Source of the DNA: Kosakonia quasisacchari
GTDB lineage: Bacteria > Pseudomonadota > Gammaproteobacteria > Enterobacterales > Enterobacteriaceae
Reading direction: 5' to 3'
Length of the DNA stretch: 64,000 bases
Assembly (NCBI RefSeq): GCF_004331415.1
Contig: NZ_SJOP01000007.1
Span: forward strand, 124,001-188,000
The notes beneath the pieces were generated by a model. That model did no database searches. It was not told where the DNA came from and saw only the letters and a program-made list of their open reading frames with translations. This document shows, piece after piece, positions 7,971 to 19,242 of the stretch. The translations under genes and the position numbers were made by a program. Numbering within the stretch: the stretch's first letter is position 1; the number at the start of each line of letters is the position of its first letter.

Positions 7971-10793
7971 TCAATGCTGCCCAGAATTCGTTCCAAACGC
8001 ATTCGTTCGCGTTAGACTTCTTTTTATTTTTATATTTTTAATTTTTTCACCTTCATTTGGCATCGGAATATCTTTCTTAAATTCAGAAAGTTTTCCTTTG
8101 GTGTTCTTTTTGACCAACTTTCCATTTTCTGAAATTATCATGTTTTTATGGGGTTTAGAGAAGGTGATTGTTTCTCCTAAATAGCCGTAAACATTTCCTT
8201 TCTCTCTTTTTAGTTGTAATTCAATTAGTCTTTCTTCCAGCTTTCCAGCTAAGGATAAAGAAAATGGACCTTTATTTTCTACAATGAATTTATAAACCTT
8301 TCTGCTTTTTGTTATTAAAGGATCAACGACAATTTGGTCGCCTTTTCCTTGTGCGCTGTAACAAGCACTAACTTTTATTTTTGCCGTTTCTGGCAGACCG
8401 AAATCGTTTATTAGCGTTTGTGCCACCTGATCGGCAGAAGCTTGTGGAAGCGAGCCTGCCGATGATTCGCCATAAAAAAATGCGGTGGTGGGGGAACCAT
8501 GAGAATTAATAATTAAATGGTCATTTTCTTCCATCTCCTGAAGGTTGTGGGCGATATTAGTCAACATACTCTCTTTAAGTTCTTGGTTGTAATTGGGTAT
8601 GCGTGCAAAGAACGTTTCTACAATATCGCTAAATGTTCCTCTGTCCTCAGGTTTGAGAACAGTGATTAAATCCGCCTTATAACTCTCCCATCTCGCATTA
8701 TTCTCCATCATCAAACGTAAAATCCTTGCTTCATCCAAAAAAGGAAAATAAATAAATCGCCTTCCGGGGGCCAACCCATCGTTGTCCTCCAGCGTCACGG
8801 GATTATTTTGCACCATCCTGAACAGATTCAGCCCGTCCACTGTACCCGCCGGATCAGCGCTTAGCCACCGCCCCGCCCACGGCTGGTAATAGCGGTAACC
8901 GTAGTAATAGAGCCCCGTGGCGTCCTGCTCTTTGCCGGAATAACGGAGGATTTTGTAATCCGCCTCCAGCTGGCTGCGGGCCGCAAACAGCGCTGTGCCG
9001 CCGTACGGGTAATACTCCTCCTGGCTGATAAGTTCGCCGCTGCCGTCCACTTCCAGCGCGCTGCTGCCGGTAAGATTGTCGTAGCTGTAACGAATCGGGT
9101 CATTAGCAATTCCGGCAGGCTGACCGCTTTCCCAGTGCAGTATCCGCACCTGCGCGCGTCCGGCTACGCCGACGGTTATCACCTGAAGGGTTTCCGCGCT
9201 GCTGCTGCGCAGTTCCAGCCCCGGCAGGTAAATCACCTTTTTCGTCTGTGTGCTGTTGCCGGTCAGTTGCGAAGTCACTTTCACGATGCGCTGGCTGCTG
9301 GCGTCGTAACGGTAACTTTCATTGTCGTCCGCTGCGCCGTCGCGGGTGACGGGCGTGACTTTCTGCAGTTCCTGTCGCGCTGTCCACAGCAGGTTCTGCC
9401 CCGGTAAAAGCAATTTCTGCTGACCACCGGCGGTGAACAGCGCCTCCACATCGGCCGGTTTTTCTGTGAGTGTGCTGATTACCGCCCGGTTGCTGCGGTC
9501 GGAGACGGTGATGCTGGTGGTGTAGTTATTGCCGGAGGCCGGGGCGCTGTGCTGAATTTTCGTCAGATTACCGGCGTTGTCGTAGGTGTAAGTGCGGGAA
9601 TAGTTCGTGTAGGTGGCGTTATCGAAGGAGGTGAAATCAGGCCGGTTGCTGCCCTGCTGCACCGCATTGGCCATTTCGCGCCCGGTGGCGCTGACCAGCT
9701 GGTAGAGGCTGTCGTAGGCGTAGGAGTTTTCGGGAACGACTTCCTGATTGCGCCAGAAACGCGTCTCCTCGGCATCGCTGGTAATCACCAGCACGTTGCC
9801 CACCGGGTCGTACTCGTAGCGCAGGTCCTGCAGCACTTTTGCGGCTGTAATGCGTTCAGTTTTAATACCCACCAGCCGCTGGGTTTCAGCTTCATAGCTG
9901 TAAGTGGTCACCACGCCGTTGCCGTGCTCCTCGCGCAGCTTCTGTCCGGCAGCAGAGTATGTCAGGGATTTCACGATGACTTGTTCTGTTTCACCCTTAA
10001 TGGTCAGCCAGCTGCCCTTCAGCAAACCCGCCACATCAAACGCCACGCGCTGGATATTGCCTTTCGCGTCGGTGGTGGTCAGGACATTCCCGGCGGCGTC
10101 TACCGTGCTGGTTGTGGTGTAGGTTTCACCCGCCAGCAGGTCGTTCCACGCCGAGGCGTCCGCGCCCTGCCAGTCGGCCAGTGCGTCGTCCGGCAGCAGC
10201 TGGCGGGTGACAGAAAGCGGTACGCCGCTCAGGGAAACACGGCTCATCGAAAGCAGACCTGCCGGGTCGTAATGGCTAACGCATACGCCAGCGATATTCA
10301 GCGCCTGATCTGCCTCCGTGTTGCCCGCATACATAAAGCGCTCCGCAATACGTGCTGCTTCGCCAGCCATCTGCTCAGTCACGCTAAGCGGGCGTCCGGG
10401 CATTGAGGCGTCTTCATACTGCCAGTGACGGATTACCACCTGGCTTCGGTCTTCAGCGCCGTCGTCAGCGGTGCGAATATTACTGGCCGAGGTCAACAGG
10501 CGCCCGCAGGCATCGTTCAGGCTGATAGTGATGCCTGCATCTACGCTCTGAGTACGCAATACATCGCCGTTCAGATCCGTTAGCCAGATAAAGTTCGCCA
10601 GCCCGGTATCGTGCAGACGCGGATCGGCGCTGCGAGCCTGGAACCCGCGTGCATCAAACCGATGGCGGGTAATGCGTTCGTCAGTGGTGTCCGGCGCATC
10701 GGGATGACGGTGATATACGATTTCACGCACTGTCAGGCCACGGTTATCCATAACCGCGACTGACGGGGTTTTGCTGAACAGTGATGTGCTCAT
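7971..10793 (-). CDS. TccC-type Tc toxin C subunit with C80-like C-terminal domain
   Basis: This 940-residue Rhs/YD-repeat protein resembles Photorhabdus/Xenorhabdus TccC along residues 1-672: 'TPSVAVMDNRGLTVREI' at the N terminus, 'LREEHGNGVVTTYSYE', 'RYSGKEQDATGLYYYGYRYY' and the core end 'GLNLFRMVQNNPVTLEDNDG'. In Tc toxins the core forms a cocoon with TcB and cleaves off the C-terminal effector, which the TcA channel injects into host cells. Residues 678-940 are variable and visibly AT-rich. They contain 'HLIINSHG' with His765 and 'KVSACYSAQG' with Cys811, 46 residues apart, followed by a beta-hairpin-like 'ISENGKLVKKNTKGK'; order and spacing recall C80 self-processing cysteine peptidases. 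The start follows AGGAGAAAATA. No TcA or TcB gene is nearby, and scrR ends 87 bp upstream. The TccC call is firm; the effector class is inference. Confidence 0.9.
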   Translation of the reverse strand: MSTSLFSKTPSVAVMDNRGLTVREIVYHRHPDAPDTTDERITRHRFDARGFQARSADPRLHDTGLANFIWLTDLNGDVLRTQSVDAGITISLNDACGRLLTSASNIRTADDGAEDRSQVVIRHWQYEDASMPGRPLSVTEQMAGEAARIAERFMYAGNTEADQALNIAGVCVSHYDPAGLLSMSRVSLSGVPLSVTRQLLPDDALADWQGADASAWNDLLAGETYTTTSTVDAAGNVLTTTDAKGNIQRVAFDVAGLLKGSWLTIKGETEQVIVKSLTYSAAGQKLREEHGNGVVTTYSYEAETQRLVGIKTERITAAKVLQDLRYEYDPVGNVLVITSDAEETRFWRNQEVVPENSYAYDSLYQLVSATGREMANAVQQGSNRPDFTSFDNATYTNYSRTYTYDNAGNLTKIQHSAPASGNNYTTSITVSDRSNRAVISTLTEKPADVEALFTAGGQQKLLLPGQNLLWTARQELQKVTPVTRDGAADDNESYRYDASSQRIVKVTSQLTGNSTQTKKVIYLPGLELRSSSAETLQVITVGVAGRAQVRILHWESGQPAGIANDPIRYSYDNLTGSSALEVDGSGELISQEEYYPYGGTALFAARSQLEADYKILRYSGKEQDATGLYYYGYRYYQPWAGRWLSADPAGTVDGLNLFRMVQNNPVTLEDNDGLAPGRRFIYFPFLDEARILRLMMENNARWESYKADLITVLKPEDRGTFSDIVETFFARIPNYNQELKESMLTNIAHNLQEMEENDHLIINSHGSPTTAFFYGESSAGSLPQASADQVAQTLINDFGLPETAKIKVSACYSAQGKGDQIVVDPLITKSRKVYKFIVENKGPFSLSLAGKLEERLIELQLKREKGNVYGYLGETITFSKPHKNMIISENGKLVKKNTKGKLSEFKKDIPMPNEGEKIKNIKIKRSLTRTNAFGTNSGQH

Positions 10794-10880
10794 TATTTTC
10801 TCCTGTTTGAGTGATGCCGCCAGTAAGGCTGCATGATTAAAAATAGAGCAAACAGGAGAGGGCCGGCGGGGGAATAATTC

Positions 10881-11894
10881 TTATGACGCGGGGTGGCGAA
10901 AGCGCAGGGTTGCGGGCAACACGCGCTGCGGCGAAGCCGGTTCATTGCCCTCTATCATCTGGGTGATGATATCAAAGCAGTCCTGCGCGAGGCGCGGGAC
11001 ATTCTGCTCCACCGTATCAATCGGCAGCGTCAGCGAATCATATAAATAGTGATCGTCGAAACTGGCGATATGAATATCGCTCTCCAGCAAATGGTGCTGG
11101 CTCATATAACGCAAAACCCCTTCCAGCAGGCCGCAAGCGGCGGTGAACAGCGCTTTAGGCGGGCGCCCCAGTTTCGCGCACAGAGCGGCAAACATCTCGT
11201 AACCGCTGCTCGGATGATAATTACCGTGAATGATCCACTCCGGGCGCGGAGTAACGCCCGCGCGCTCCAGCCCTTGCATAAACCCGGCAAGGCGGTCTTT
11301 CGTTGGCGACAGGCGCGGTTGCCCGCCAAGAAAGTAAACTTCATCAGGGTTGGCGCGCGCCAGCCTTTCGACCAGATCGGCGGTCGGCGTCAGCGAATCG
11401 GTGATCACCAAAGGCAGTTGCGTGTCATTGATATGGCGGTCAAACAGCACCACCGGCAACTGCTCGCTGAGCTTCACATAATCGGCGTCGTTTTGCATGC
11501 TGGAGGCAACAATCAACCCGTCCACCTGGCGTGCGACCAGGTTGTTGACCACCACCGTTTCCTGGCTGGCGTTTTCGTCGGTACAGGAGATAAGCAGCTG
11601 CAAACCGGCTTCGCGGCAGAGGTTTTCCAGCTCGTGAGAAAAAACGGCGAAACCGTAGTTAGTAATTTCCGGCACCACCAGCCCCAGCGTGTGGCTGCGG
11701 TTTTCACGCAGCAGGCGGGCATGAATGCTGGGTTGATAATGATGCTGCTGGGCGATGGCCTGCACGCGATCGCGCGTCTCCTGCGCCACGCGCAGCTCTT
11801 TGCCGCGGCCGTTAAGCACCAGGCTGGCGGTGGCTTTCGACACACCCGCCAGCGCGGCGATATCACTGATGGTAACGCGTTTTGTTTTTCTCAC
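10881..11894 (-). CDS. scrR: Sucrose operon repressor ScrR (LacI family)
   Basis: A LacI-type repressor of 337 residues: helix-turn-helix at the N terminus ([20 protein letters not shown]), hinge '[20 protein letters not shown]' and a periplasmic-binding-like sugar domain. I choose GTG 11894 because it gives the family start [13 protein letters not shown]; the upstream ATG at 11939 adds 15 residues unlike ScrR. ScrR represses the scr genes in the absence of fructose or fructose 1-phosphate. Three matching operators lie upstream of scrY and scrK. The gene follows scrB by 29 bp on the same strand, as in Klebsiella. Confidence 0.94.
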   Translation of the reverse strand: MRKTKRVTISDIAALAGVSKATASLVLNGRGKELRVAQETRDRVQAIAQQHHYQPSIHARLLRENRSHTLGLVVPEITNYGFAVFSHELENLCREAGLQLLISCTDENASQETVVVNNLVARQVDGLIVASSMQNDADYVKLSEQLPVVLFDRHINDTQLPLVITDSLTPTADLVERLARANPDEVYFLGGQPRLSPTKDRLAGFMQGLERAGVTPRPEWIIHGNYHPSSGYEMFAALCAKLGRPPKALFTAACGLLEGVLRYMSQHHLLESDIHIASFDDHYLYDSLTLPIDTVEQNVPRLAQDCFDIITQMIEGNEPASPQRVLPATLRFRHPAS

Positions 11895-11923
11895 GGTTGT
11901 GCATCGGTTAAGGAAACAAGCAC

Positions 11924-13333
11924 TTATTCTACCATGCAAGCACGTAACGACCAGTAACTGGCCTGCACTTCTGCGTCTCCCGTCAGGGTTATTTGCGCCG
12001 GATGGTCCGGGAAGTAGCGGCTGCTCATCACGCCTTCACCATCGTTGATAAAGATCTCGACGCTGGAGTGGTCGCACAGGATCTGCAATTTATGCGCGTA
12101 TCCGTTCCAGTAACGGTACAGCCATGCGCCGTTCTCCAGGCTACGGCGCGAAAGGCGCAGCTCGTCATGATGCCATTCGAGGATCAGCGTATCGGCGAAA
12201 TTCAGCGTCACGTCGCCCGCGCTTTCCAGCACCAGCTCCAGGCGTTGCGCGTCTAGCGTGGGCATCTTGTGCGCCGCGCCGTGATAGTGCTGCTGTTCAC
12301 CGCGCAGTGCCTGCAACTCCTTAACGGGCTGCTGGTACAACTTTCCGTTGCGGGACGTCAGTTCACGCAAGCAGGTCATCTGGTGGATCCAGCCGTAGGC
12401 AACGGTCGGCTGGCGCATTTCTTCGCCGTCCGGCACGCCCATCCAGCCCACCAGCAAGCGGCGTCCGTCTGCGCTGAGCGTGGTTTGCGGGGCGTAAAAC
12501 TCAAACCCGGCATCCAGTTCGTGAAATTCGCCGTGCTGGTAGCTCGCACTGGCGTAGTCGAACTGACCGCTTAAGTAAGCACTTGGGTAGGTGTTCAGAT
12601 AGCGCTTCTCTTCGCGCGTCACGCCTTGCGGGCAGCAAATCAGAAAGGTACTGCCGTTAAGGGGGAACATATCCGGGCACTCCCACATGTAGCCCGCGTC
12701 ACCCAAGCCGCCCAGCCCGCTACCGGCGATTTCTCCCAGGTTTTGCCAGTTCCACAGGTTTTCGGAACGCAGCAGTAAAACTTTGCCCTGCAATTGCAAG
12801 TCCTGCGCACCCAGCACCATGTACCAATAATCGCCGTGGCGCCACACCTTCGGGTCGCGAACGTGGCCGGTGTAGCCGTGCGGCAGGGGGATCGCCGGGC
12901 CGAGCTTGTCGAAGCCACCTGCGCTGTTTTGCACCGCCAGGCACTGCCATGCGGTGCGTGTGCCATCGTCAAATTTGACATTACCGGTATAACAAAGCGT
13001 CAGTACGCCGTTGTTATCTACGGCGCTGCCGGAATAACAACCGCTGCGGTCGTACTCTTCATCAGGCATCAAGGCGATAGGTTCATGCTGCCAGTGCACT
13101 AAATCCTCTGAACTCCAGTGCGCCCAGCACTTATGCTGGTGCTGGCAACCCAGCGCATTCCACTGATAGAACAGGTGGTAGCGCCCGGCAAAGTGGATAA
13201 ACCCGTTCGGATCGTTGAGCAGCCCGGTAGTGGGTGCCAGGTGCCAGCCAGGGTAATGGCTGTCATTTAGCGCCTTCGGTTGACCTTTCATCACCGCCTG
13301 TAAAATGGCGGGCAGCAGCGGTTGTGAAGCCAT
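11924..13333 (-). CDS. scrB: Sucrose-6-phosphate hydrolase ScrB
   Basis: This 469-residue GH32 invertase splits imported sucrose 6-phosphate into glucose 6-phosphate and fructose. The three GH32 acid motifs are present: LNDPNGF with the Asp nucleophile near residue 40, RDPKVW near residue 160, and MWECPDMF carrying the acid/base Glu near residue 215. A C-terminal beta-sandwich follows from about residue 330. It is cytoplasmic. Its ATG overlaps the scrA stop codon by one base (TAATG), implying translational coupling. Length is normal for ScrB. Confidence 0.97.
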   Translation of the reverse strand: MASQPLLPAILQAVMKGQPKALNDSHYPGWHLAPTTGLLNDPNGFIHFAGRYHLFYQWNALGCQHQHKCWAHWSSEDLVHWQHEPIALMPDEEYDRSGCYSGSAVDNNGVLTLCYTGNVKFDDGTRTAWQCLAVQNSAGGFDKLGPAIPLPHGYTGHVRDPKVWRHGDYWYMVLGAQDLQLQGKVLLLRSENLWNWQNLGEIAGSGLGGLGDAGYMWECPDMFPLNGSTFLICCPQGVTREEKRYLNTYPSAYLSGQFDYASASYQHGEFHELDAGFEFYAPQTTLSADGRRLLVGWMGVPDGEEMRQPTVAYGWIHQMTCLRELTSRNGKLYQQPVKELQALRGEQQHYHGAAHKMPTLDAQRLELVLESAGDVTLNFADTLILEWHHDELRLSRRSLENGAWLYRYWNGYAHKLQILCDHSSVEIFINDGEGVMSSRYFPDHPAQITLTGDAEVQASYWSLRACMVE

Positions 13334-14703
13334 TATTCAGAGTCCGTTTTGTATTTCAGCAGGTAAGAGATAACAAAGGCGACGCTAAAGGCGATAGCCA
13401 TGCCGATAATATAATTCAGCAGCGAGCTGGCTTGCACAATCGCCATCCCTGGTAGGCCAGTCAGGCCAACCGCCGTCATATAGACATGCACCGACACCAC
13501 CCACGCGCCGCCAACCGCGCCGCCGATAAGCGCGGCGATAAACGGTTTCATAAAGCGCAGGTTGATACCGAAAATTGCCGCCTCGGTAATGCCGAGCAGG
13601 GCGGAGAACGCCGAAGGCAGGGTAATTGCCTTAATCTTCGCGTCTTTGGTTTTAAACCATACCGCCAGGCACGCGCCGCCCTGCGCCACGTTTGCCATCG
13701 CCCAGATTGGCAGCAGGAAGTTAACGCCAATCGATGGGTTACCTAAAAGCCCGGCTTCAATAGCATGGAAGCTGTGGTGCACACCGGTAATCACAATCAC
13801 TGAATACAAGCCGCCGAACAGCAAACCGGCCAGCCATCCGGCATGGGTGATAAGCGTACTGAGCACAAAGGAGATGCCGTCGCCGAGTGCGCGACCCGCC
13901 GGGCCGATAATCAACATCGCCACAAAGCCGGAGATAATCACCGTCAGGAATGGCGTGAGGATCAGATCCAGCGCATCCGGGATCACCCGGCGCAGCTGTT
14001 TTTCCAGCAGGCTCATAAACCACACCGCCAGCAGCACCGGGAACACCGTGCCCTGGTAGCCGATCATCGCCACTTCGATGCCGAAGAAATTCATGGTGTG
14101 GAAGCCTGCAGCCACGCCCCAGGCGTTGGTCAGCGCCGGGTGGGTCAGAATACCGCCAAGCGTAGCGCCAAGGTACGGGTTACCGCCAAACTCGCGTGCG
14201 GCAGTAAAACCAATCAGGATCGGCAGAATGATAAACGCCGCCGAGCTGAACATGTCGAGCATGATATAAAGCGCGTTGTCGGCGCTGACCCAGCCGTAGG
14301 TTTTCACCATCCCCAGCAGGCCCATCAGCAGGCCGGAGGCGACAATCGCCGGAATAATCGGCACAAAAATGTTGGAGAGCAAACGGGCGATACGCTGGAA
14401 CGGGTTAAGCTTGCGCGCGGCAATATCTGCCGCTTCTGATTTGCTGGTTTCGCTGATCCCGGCTTCGGCGATAAACGCGGCGTAAACTTTATTCACGACG
14501 CCAGTGCCGAAGATAATCTGCAACTGACCAGCGTTACGAAAGCATCCCTTTACACCATCAATTTTGCCAATCGCGGCAGTGTCCGCTTTGGCATCTTCCA
14601 CCAGCACCAGACGCAAGCGTGTCGCGCAGTGCGCGGCGCTGGCAATATTGTCCTTGCCTCCCAGTAGCGGCAGTAGCGACCGGGAAATTTGTGCAAAATC
14701 CAT
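13333..14703 (-). CDS. scrA: Sucrose PTS permease EIIBC ScrA
   Basis: A 456-residue EIIBC of the glucose superfamily. The EIIB domain (residues 1-90) has the phosphorylation motif HCATRLR with Cys26, and the EIIC domain (about 105-450) has some ten membrane spans. It imports sucrose and phosphorylates it at glucose C6. There is no EIIA domain, so it should borrow EIIA-Glc (Crr), as known for ScrA. A hairpin terminator lies between scrY and scrA, probably lowering permease expression relative to the porin. Confidence 0.97.
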   Translation of the reverse strand: MDFAQISRSLLPLLGGKDNIASAAHCATRLRLVLVEDAKADTAAIGKIDGVKGCFRNAGQLQIIFGTGVVNKVYAAFIAEAGISETSKSEAADIAARKLNPFQRIARLLSNIFVPIIPAIVASGLLMGLLGMVKTYGWVSADNALYIMLDMFSSAAFIILPILIGFTAAREFGGNPYLGATLGGILTHPALTNAWGVAAGFHTMNFFGIEVAMIGYQGTVFPVLLAVWFMSLLEKQLRRVIPDALDLILTPFLTVIISGFVAMLIIGPAGRALGDGISFVLSTLITHAGWLAGLLFGGLYSVIVITGVHHSFHAIEAGLLGNPSIGVNFLLPIWAMANVAQGGACLAVWFKTKDAKIKAITLPSAFSALLGITEAAIFGINLRFMKPFIAALIGGAVGGAWVVSVHVYMTAVGLTGLPGMAIVQASSLLNYIIGMAIAFSVAFVISYLLKYKTDSE

Positions 14704-14748
14704 AAAAACCTCTGTTTTATCGTTTTTGTGGGACTAACCGGCAAAAAT

Positions 14749-14764
14749 GGCTCCCGAAGGAGCC
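14749..14764 (-). terminator. Intercistronic hairpin between scrY and scrA
   Basis: On the reverse strand GGCTCC-TTCG-GGAGCC is followed by ATTTTT. A six-bp stem with a UUCG tetraloop and short U run sits 7 bases after the scrY stop. It is probably a partial terminator that sets porin-to-permease ratios. Confidence 0.65.
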
Positions 14765-14770
14765 GTTTCA

Positions 14771-16300
<1,530 letters not shown>

Positions 16301-16333
16301 CTAAGGAAGAGCCATCATCACAGAGTTATTTTG

Positions 16334-16347
16334 CTAAACCGGTTTAG
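16334..16347. promoter_or_regulatory. ScrR operator, scrY-proximal
   Basis: Perfect palindrome CTAAACCGGTTTAG, 46 bases upstream of scrY. It is of the LacI-family type (central CG) and repeats at 16394 and, with one mismatch, at 17415. Confidence 0.85.
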
Positions 16348-16393
16348 GCCTCGAATCATAATCAAGGCCAATTTCTCCGTGCAATGAAATTTG

Positions 16394-16407
16394 CTAAACC
16401 GGTTTAG
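16394..16407. promoter_or_regulatory. ScrR operator, scrY-distal
   Basis: This is a second copy of CTAAACCGGTTTAG, exactly 60 bp from the first centre to centre, or nearly six helical turns. That spacing suits co-operative or looped binding by a tetrameric repressor. It also lies 45 bp downstream of the scrK stop. Confidence 0.85.
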
Positions 16408-16451
16408 TGATTGTGAGACGGCTCGCAAAACGAAGCGGCAAGCCTGCCAAA

Positions 16452-17378
16452 TCAGCGGCATTGTTCCATAAGTTGGTGGTGATACGGCAGGGCGGTCATC
16501 GCGCCTTTGGCGGTGGTCGCCAGCGCACCGCAGATCTGCGCGCTAGCAAGCCTCGCGGATAACTGCGCTTCGCAGTCCGGCAGCCCGTGCTCCGCCAGAC
16601 CCCACAACAGCCCGGCGACAAAGGCGTCGCCCGCACCGGTGGTATCGACGCTCACCACCGGCAAGGTGGGATAGTGATAAATTTTGCCGCTGTACCAGGC
16701 GGTGACGCCGGCTTTTCCTTGTGTCACCAGCAGTAAACTGATGGCATAACGCTCCGCCATGGCTTGCATGCTGGCTTCCAGTTGTGTTGAGCCGGAAAAA
16801 AACGCCAACTCCTCTTCAGAAAGTTTCACCACATCGGCCAGCGTTAAGGCCTGGCTCAGGCACTGGCGAAGCTGCGCGGCGTCCGTCCAGAGATCCTGGC
16901 GAATATTCGGATCGAAGCTGACAAACCCGCCTGCGCTGCGTACCTGCTGCATGGCAGAGAAGGTCGTTGAGCGCGATGGTTCCGCCGCCAGCGCAATGGA
17001 GCAGCAGTGGAGCCATTCGCCACGCTGGAATTCTGGCAGGTCGCTTTTGGCAAGAAACAGGTCAGCGCTGGGGCGCACCATAAAGGTAAACGAACGTTCC
17101 CCGTCATTGTCCAGTGCTACCACCACCGTGGAGGTGCGCTGCGCCGGATCGGTGCGCATAAACGCGGTGTCGACCTGTTCTGCTGACAGCGTTTGTTGCA
17201 TAAAACGGCCAAATGGATCGTCACCGACGCGGCCAATAAACCCGCTATTTCCCTGTAATCGGGCAACTCCGACCGCGACATTCGCCGGTGCGCCACCGGG
17301 GCACTGCATCAAATGCCCCGGTGCTTCCGGCAGTAAATCCACGACGGCATCGCCCAGACACCAGACTCTGGCTGACAT
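16452..17378 (-). CDS. scrK: Fructokinase ScrK
   Basis: A 308-residue PfkB-family sugar kinase that phosphorylates the fructose released by ScrB to fructose 6-phosphate. The first PfkB signature is GFIGRVGDDPFGRFM near residue 50. The second, DTTGAGDAFVAGLLWG near residues 245-260, contains the catalytic Asp. It lies upstream of scrY on the same strand with its own operator at 17415, so scrK and scrYAB are separately initiated but co-regulated. The cytoplasmic location follows from the lack of signals. Confidence 0.96.
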   Translation of the reverse strand: MSARVWCLGDAVVDLLPEAPGHLMQCPGGAPANVAVGVARLQGNSGFIGRVGDDPFGRFMQQTLSAEQVDTAFMRTDPAQRTSTVVVALDNDGERSFTFMVRPSADLFLAKSDLPEFQRGEWLHCCSIALAAEPSRSTTFSAMQQVRSAGGFVSFDPNIRQDLWTDAAQLRQCLSQALTLADVVKLSEEELAFFSGSTQLEASMQAMAERYAISLLLVTQGKAGVTAWYSGKIYHYPTLPVVSVDTTGAGDAFVAGLLWGLAEHGLPDCEAQLSARLASAQICGALATTAKGAMTALPYHHQLMEQCR

Positions 17379-17414
17379 GCTATTCTCCTGGCAAAAAGTA
17401 TGGCTAAAAATTAA

Positions 17415-17428
17415 CTAAAACGGTTTAG
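17415..17428. promoter_or_regulatory. ScrR operator of scrK
   Basis: CTAAAACGGTTTAG differs from the scrY operators at one base and lies 37 bases upstream of the scrK ATG. Confidence 0.8.
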
Positions 17429-17820
17429 CAAATCAATGATGTTTTGCAAGACCAACGATTTTTACCCCTTGCTGTGCGGCGGATTCTGCGCGAAATGTAA
17501 AAGATATATCAGGAGAAGACGGATTGTTGCAGGCGAAAAATAACGATTTCCAGCCATATAAGATCTGAATTCATCTCATTAAATATAAATTAAGATGGTT
17601 GGCGTGGTTATTTATATCAGCGAGTTACCTGTTCTTATTAATAAACAGACATTTCACCCGTTAATGGTTTTTTCCTTTTAAATTCAGCTTAATGACGCGC
17701 TGTTTTTCTTTATTTAATGATTGGCTCGCAAATTTTTACTCATTTGAAAAAATAAAAATCAGGGTTTATAGCTTTTTCAGGAATGTCGAATTAGCGAATG
17801 CACTCATAAGGAGAGGGCAC
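17429..17820. other. Intergenic region between scrK and gadB
   Basis: This 392-bp AT-rich gap separates divergent genes and must hold the gadB promoter. An AT-rich stretch from 17661 (TTAATGGTTTTTTCCTTTTA) has a loose likeness to the 20-bp GAD box bound by GadE, too weak to call. No RNA gene or ORF with a ribosome binding site was seen except gadB's own. Confidence 0.4.
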
Positions 17821-19206
17821 ATGGATGAGCAATACCCTGGCATAGACGATATTTATGCCTCACTGGAGCTATCTTCGTCCCTGGAAAAACACCAATTCCC
17901 CGCTAAAGAACGGGACCCGCGCAATGTCTTTGCCGCAGTACGCGACGAATTGATGCTTGACGGTAACTCACGACAAAATCTGGCCACGTTTTGCCAGACA
18001 TGGGTCGACAGTGAAATTCGGACATTGATGGATTTATCCATCGATAAGAACATGATCGACAAAGATGAATACCCGCAAACGGCTGACATCGAGTCTCGCT
18101 GTGTGCATATGCTCGCCGATTTATGGCACTCGCCGGAGGCCGAAAACACACTCGGTTGTTCGACGATTGGTTCATCCGAAGCGGCAATGCTCGGCGGCCT
18201 GGCGCTTAAATGGCGCTGGCGAAAAAAACAGGCTGCCACAGGTAAACCTACCGATAAACCGAATCTGGTCTGTGGGCCAGTACAAATCTGCTGGCATAAA
18301 TTTGCCCGCTATTTTGATGTTGAGCTGCGCGAAATCCCTCTTCAGGGCCAGCGTTTGGTGATGAACGCCGAGGAGGTGCTCAAGCGTGTTGATGAAAACA
18401 CCATTGGTGTTGTCCCGACGATGGGCGTCACCTTCTCGTGTCAGTATGAGCCGGTGAAAGCAGTGCATGATGCGCTGGATAATCTGCAACAGAAAACCGG
18501 CCTGGATATTCCCATCCATGTTGATGGTGCCAGTGGCGGGTTTCTGGCGCCGTTCTGTGCGCCGGATATTCAGTGGGACTTTCGCCTGCCACGGGTGAAA
18601 TCGATTAATGCCTCTGGCCACAAATTCGGTCTTGCTCCGCTGGGCGCCGGTTGGGTCGTATGGCGCGAAGCCGCCGATTTGCCGGAAGAACTGATTTTTA
18701 ATGTTAATTACCTCGGCGGCAACATGCCGACGTTCGCCCTCAATTTTTCACGCCCTGGCGGGCAGGTCATTGCCCAGTATTACAATTTCCTGCGTCTGGG
18801 GCGGGAAGGCTACGCGAAAATTCACAACGCCTGTTACCAGACAGCGCAGTATCTGGCACGCGAAATCGACAAGCTTGGGCCGTTCAAAATCTTGTTCGAT
18901 GGCGACAGTCAGCAAGGCATTCCCGCGCTGGCGTGGACGCTACGCGCTGAGCGAGCCATTGGCGGATACACCCTTTATGACCTTGCAGATCGCCTGCGTA
19001 GCCGTGGCTGGCAAGTGCCCGCCTATTCAATGCCTGCCCATCGGGAAGATTTGGTCATCCAACGAGTGCTGGTGCGTCACGGCGTAAGCCATGATCTCGC
19101 CAGCTTGTTGGTGGACGATATTAAGCGCGCACTTGACTACTTTTCCCGACATCCGGTCAGTAGCCCGCTCAGTGCTGAAGAAGCCAGCGGTTTTAATCAC
19201 GCCTGA
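17821..19206 (+). CDS. gadB: Glutamate decarboxylase GadB
   Basis: A pyridoxal-phosphate enzyme of 461 residues (E. coli GadB 466). It converts glutamate plus a proton to GABA and CO2, consuming cytoplasmic acid. The PLP lysine is Lys268 in [14 protein letters not shown], and the substrate-site stretch [17 protein letters not shown] is conserved. The ATG at 17821 follows AAGGAGAGGG. The upstream in-frame extension (from 17692) is AT-rich and unlike GadB. The C terminus (GFNHA) recalls E. coli GadB's FKHT, whose penultimate histidine acts in pH-dependent autoinhibition. The antiporter gadC follows 36 bp later, making the AR2 acid-resistance pair. Confidence 0.96.
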   Translation: MDEQYPGIDDIYASLELSSSLEKHQFPAKERDPRNVFAAVRDELMLDGNSRQNLATFCQTWVDSEIRTLMDLSIDKNMIDKDEYPQTADIESRCVHMLADLWHSPEAENTLGCSTIGSSEAAMLGGLALKWRWRKKQAATGKPTDKPNLVCGPVQICWHKFARYFDVELREIPLQGQRLVMNAEEVLKRVDENTIGVVPTMGVTFSCQYEPVKAVHDALDNLQQKTGLDIPIHVDGASGGFLAPFCAPDIQWDFRLPRVKSINASGHKFGLAPLGAGWVVWREAADLPEELIFNVNYLGGNMPTFALNFSRPGGQVIAQYYNFLRLGREGYAKIHNACYQTAQYLAREIDKLGPFKILFDGDSQQGIPALAWTLRAERAIGGYTLYDLADRLRSRGWQVPAYSMPAHREDLVIQRVLVRHGVSHDLASLLVDDIKRALDYFSRHPVSSPLSAEEASGFNHA

Positions 19207-19242
19207 GGCCCGGAAAGTCTCGTTAAAAAAAGGAGGAGAGCC

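Noticed and set aside
9549..10406. 285-codon open frame on the plus strand, opposite tccC
   Set aside because: It mirrors the YD-repeat codon pattern of a certain gene, has no ribosome binding site and no recognisable motif.
11049..11957. 302-codon open frame opposite scrR
   Set aside because: An antisense shadow of a GC-rich gene; its translation shows no known motif and scrR is certain.
17661..17682. GAD box for GadE upstream of gadB
   Set aside because: The AT-rich match to the 20-base consensus is loose and could arise by chance in such AT-rich DNA.
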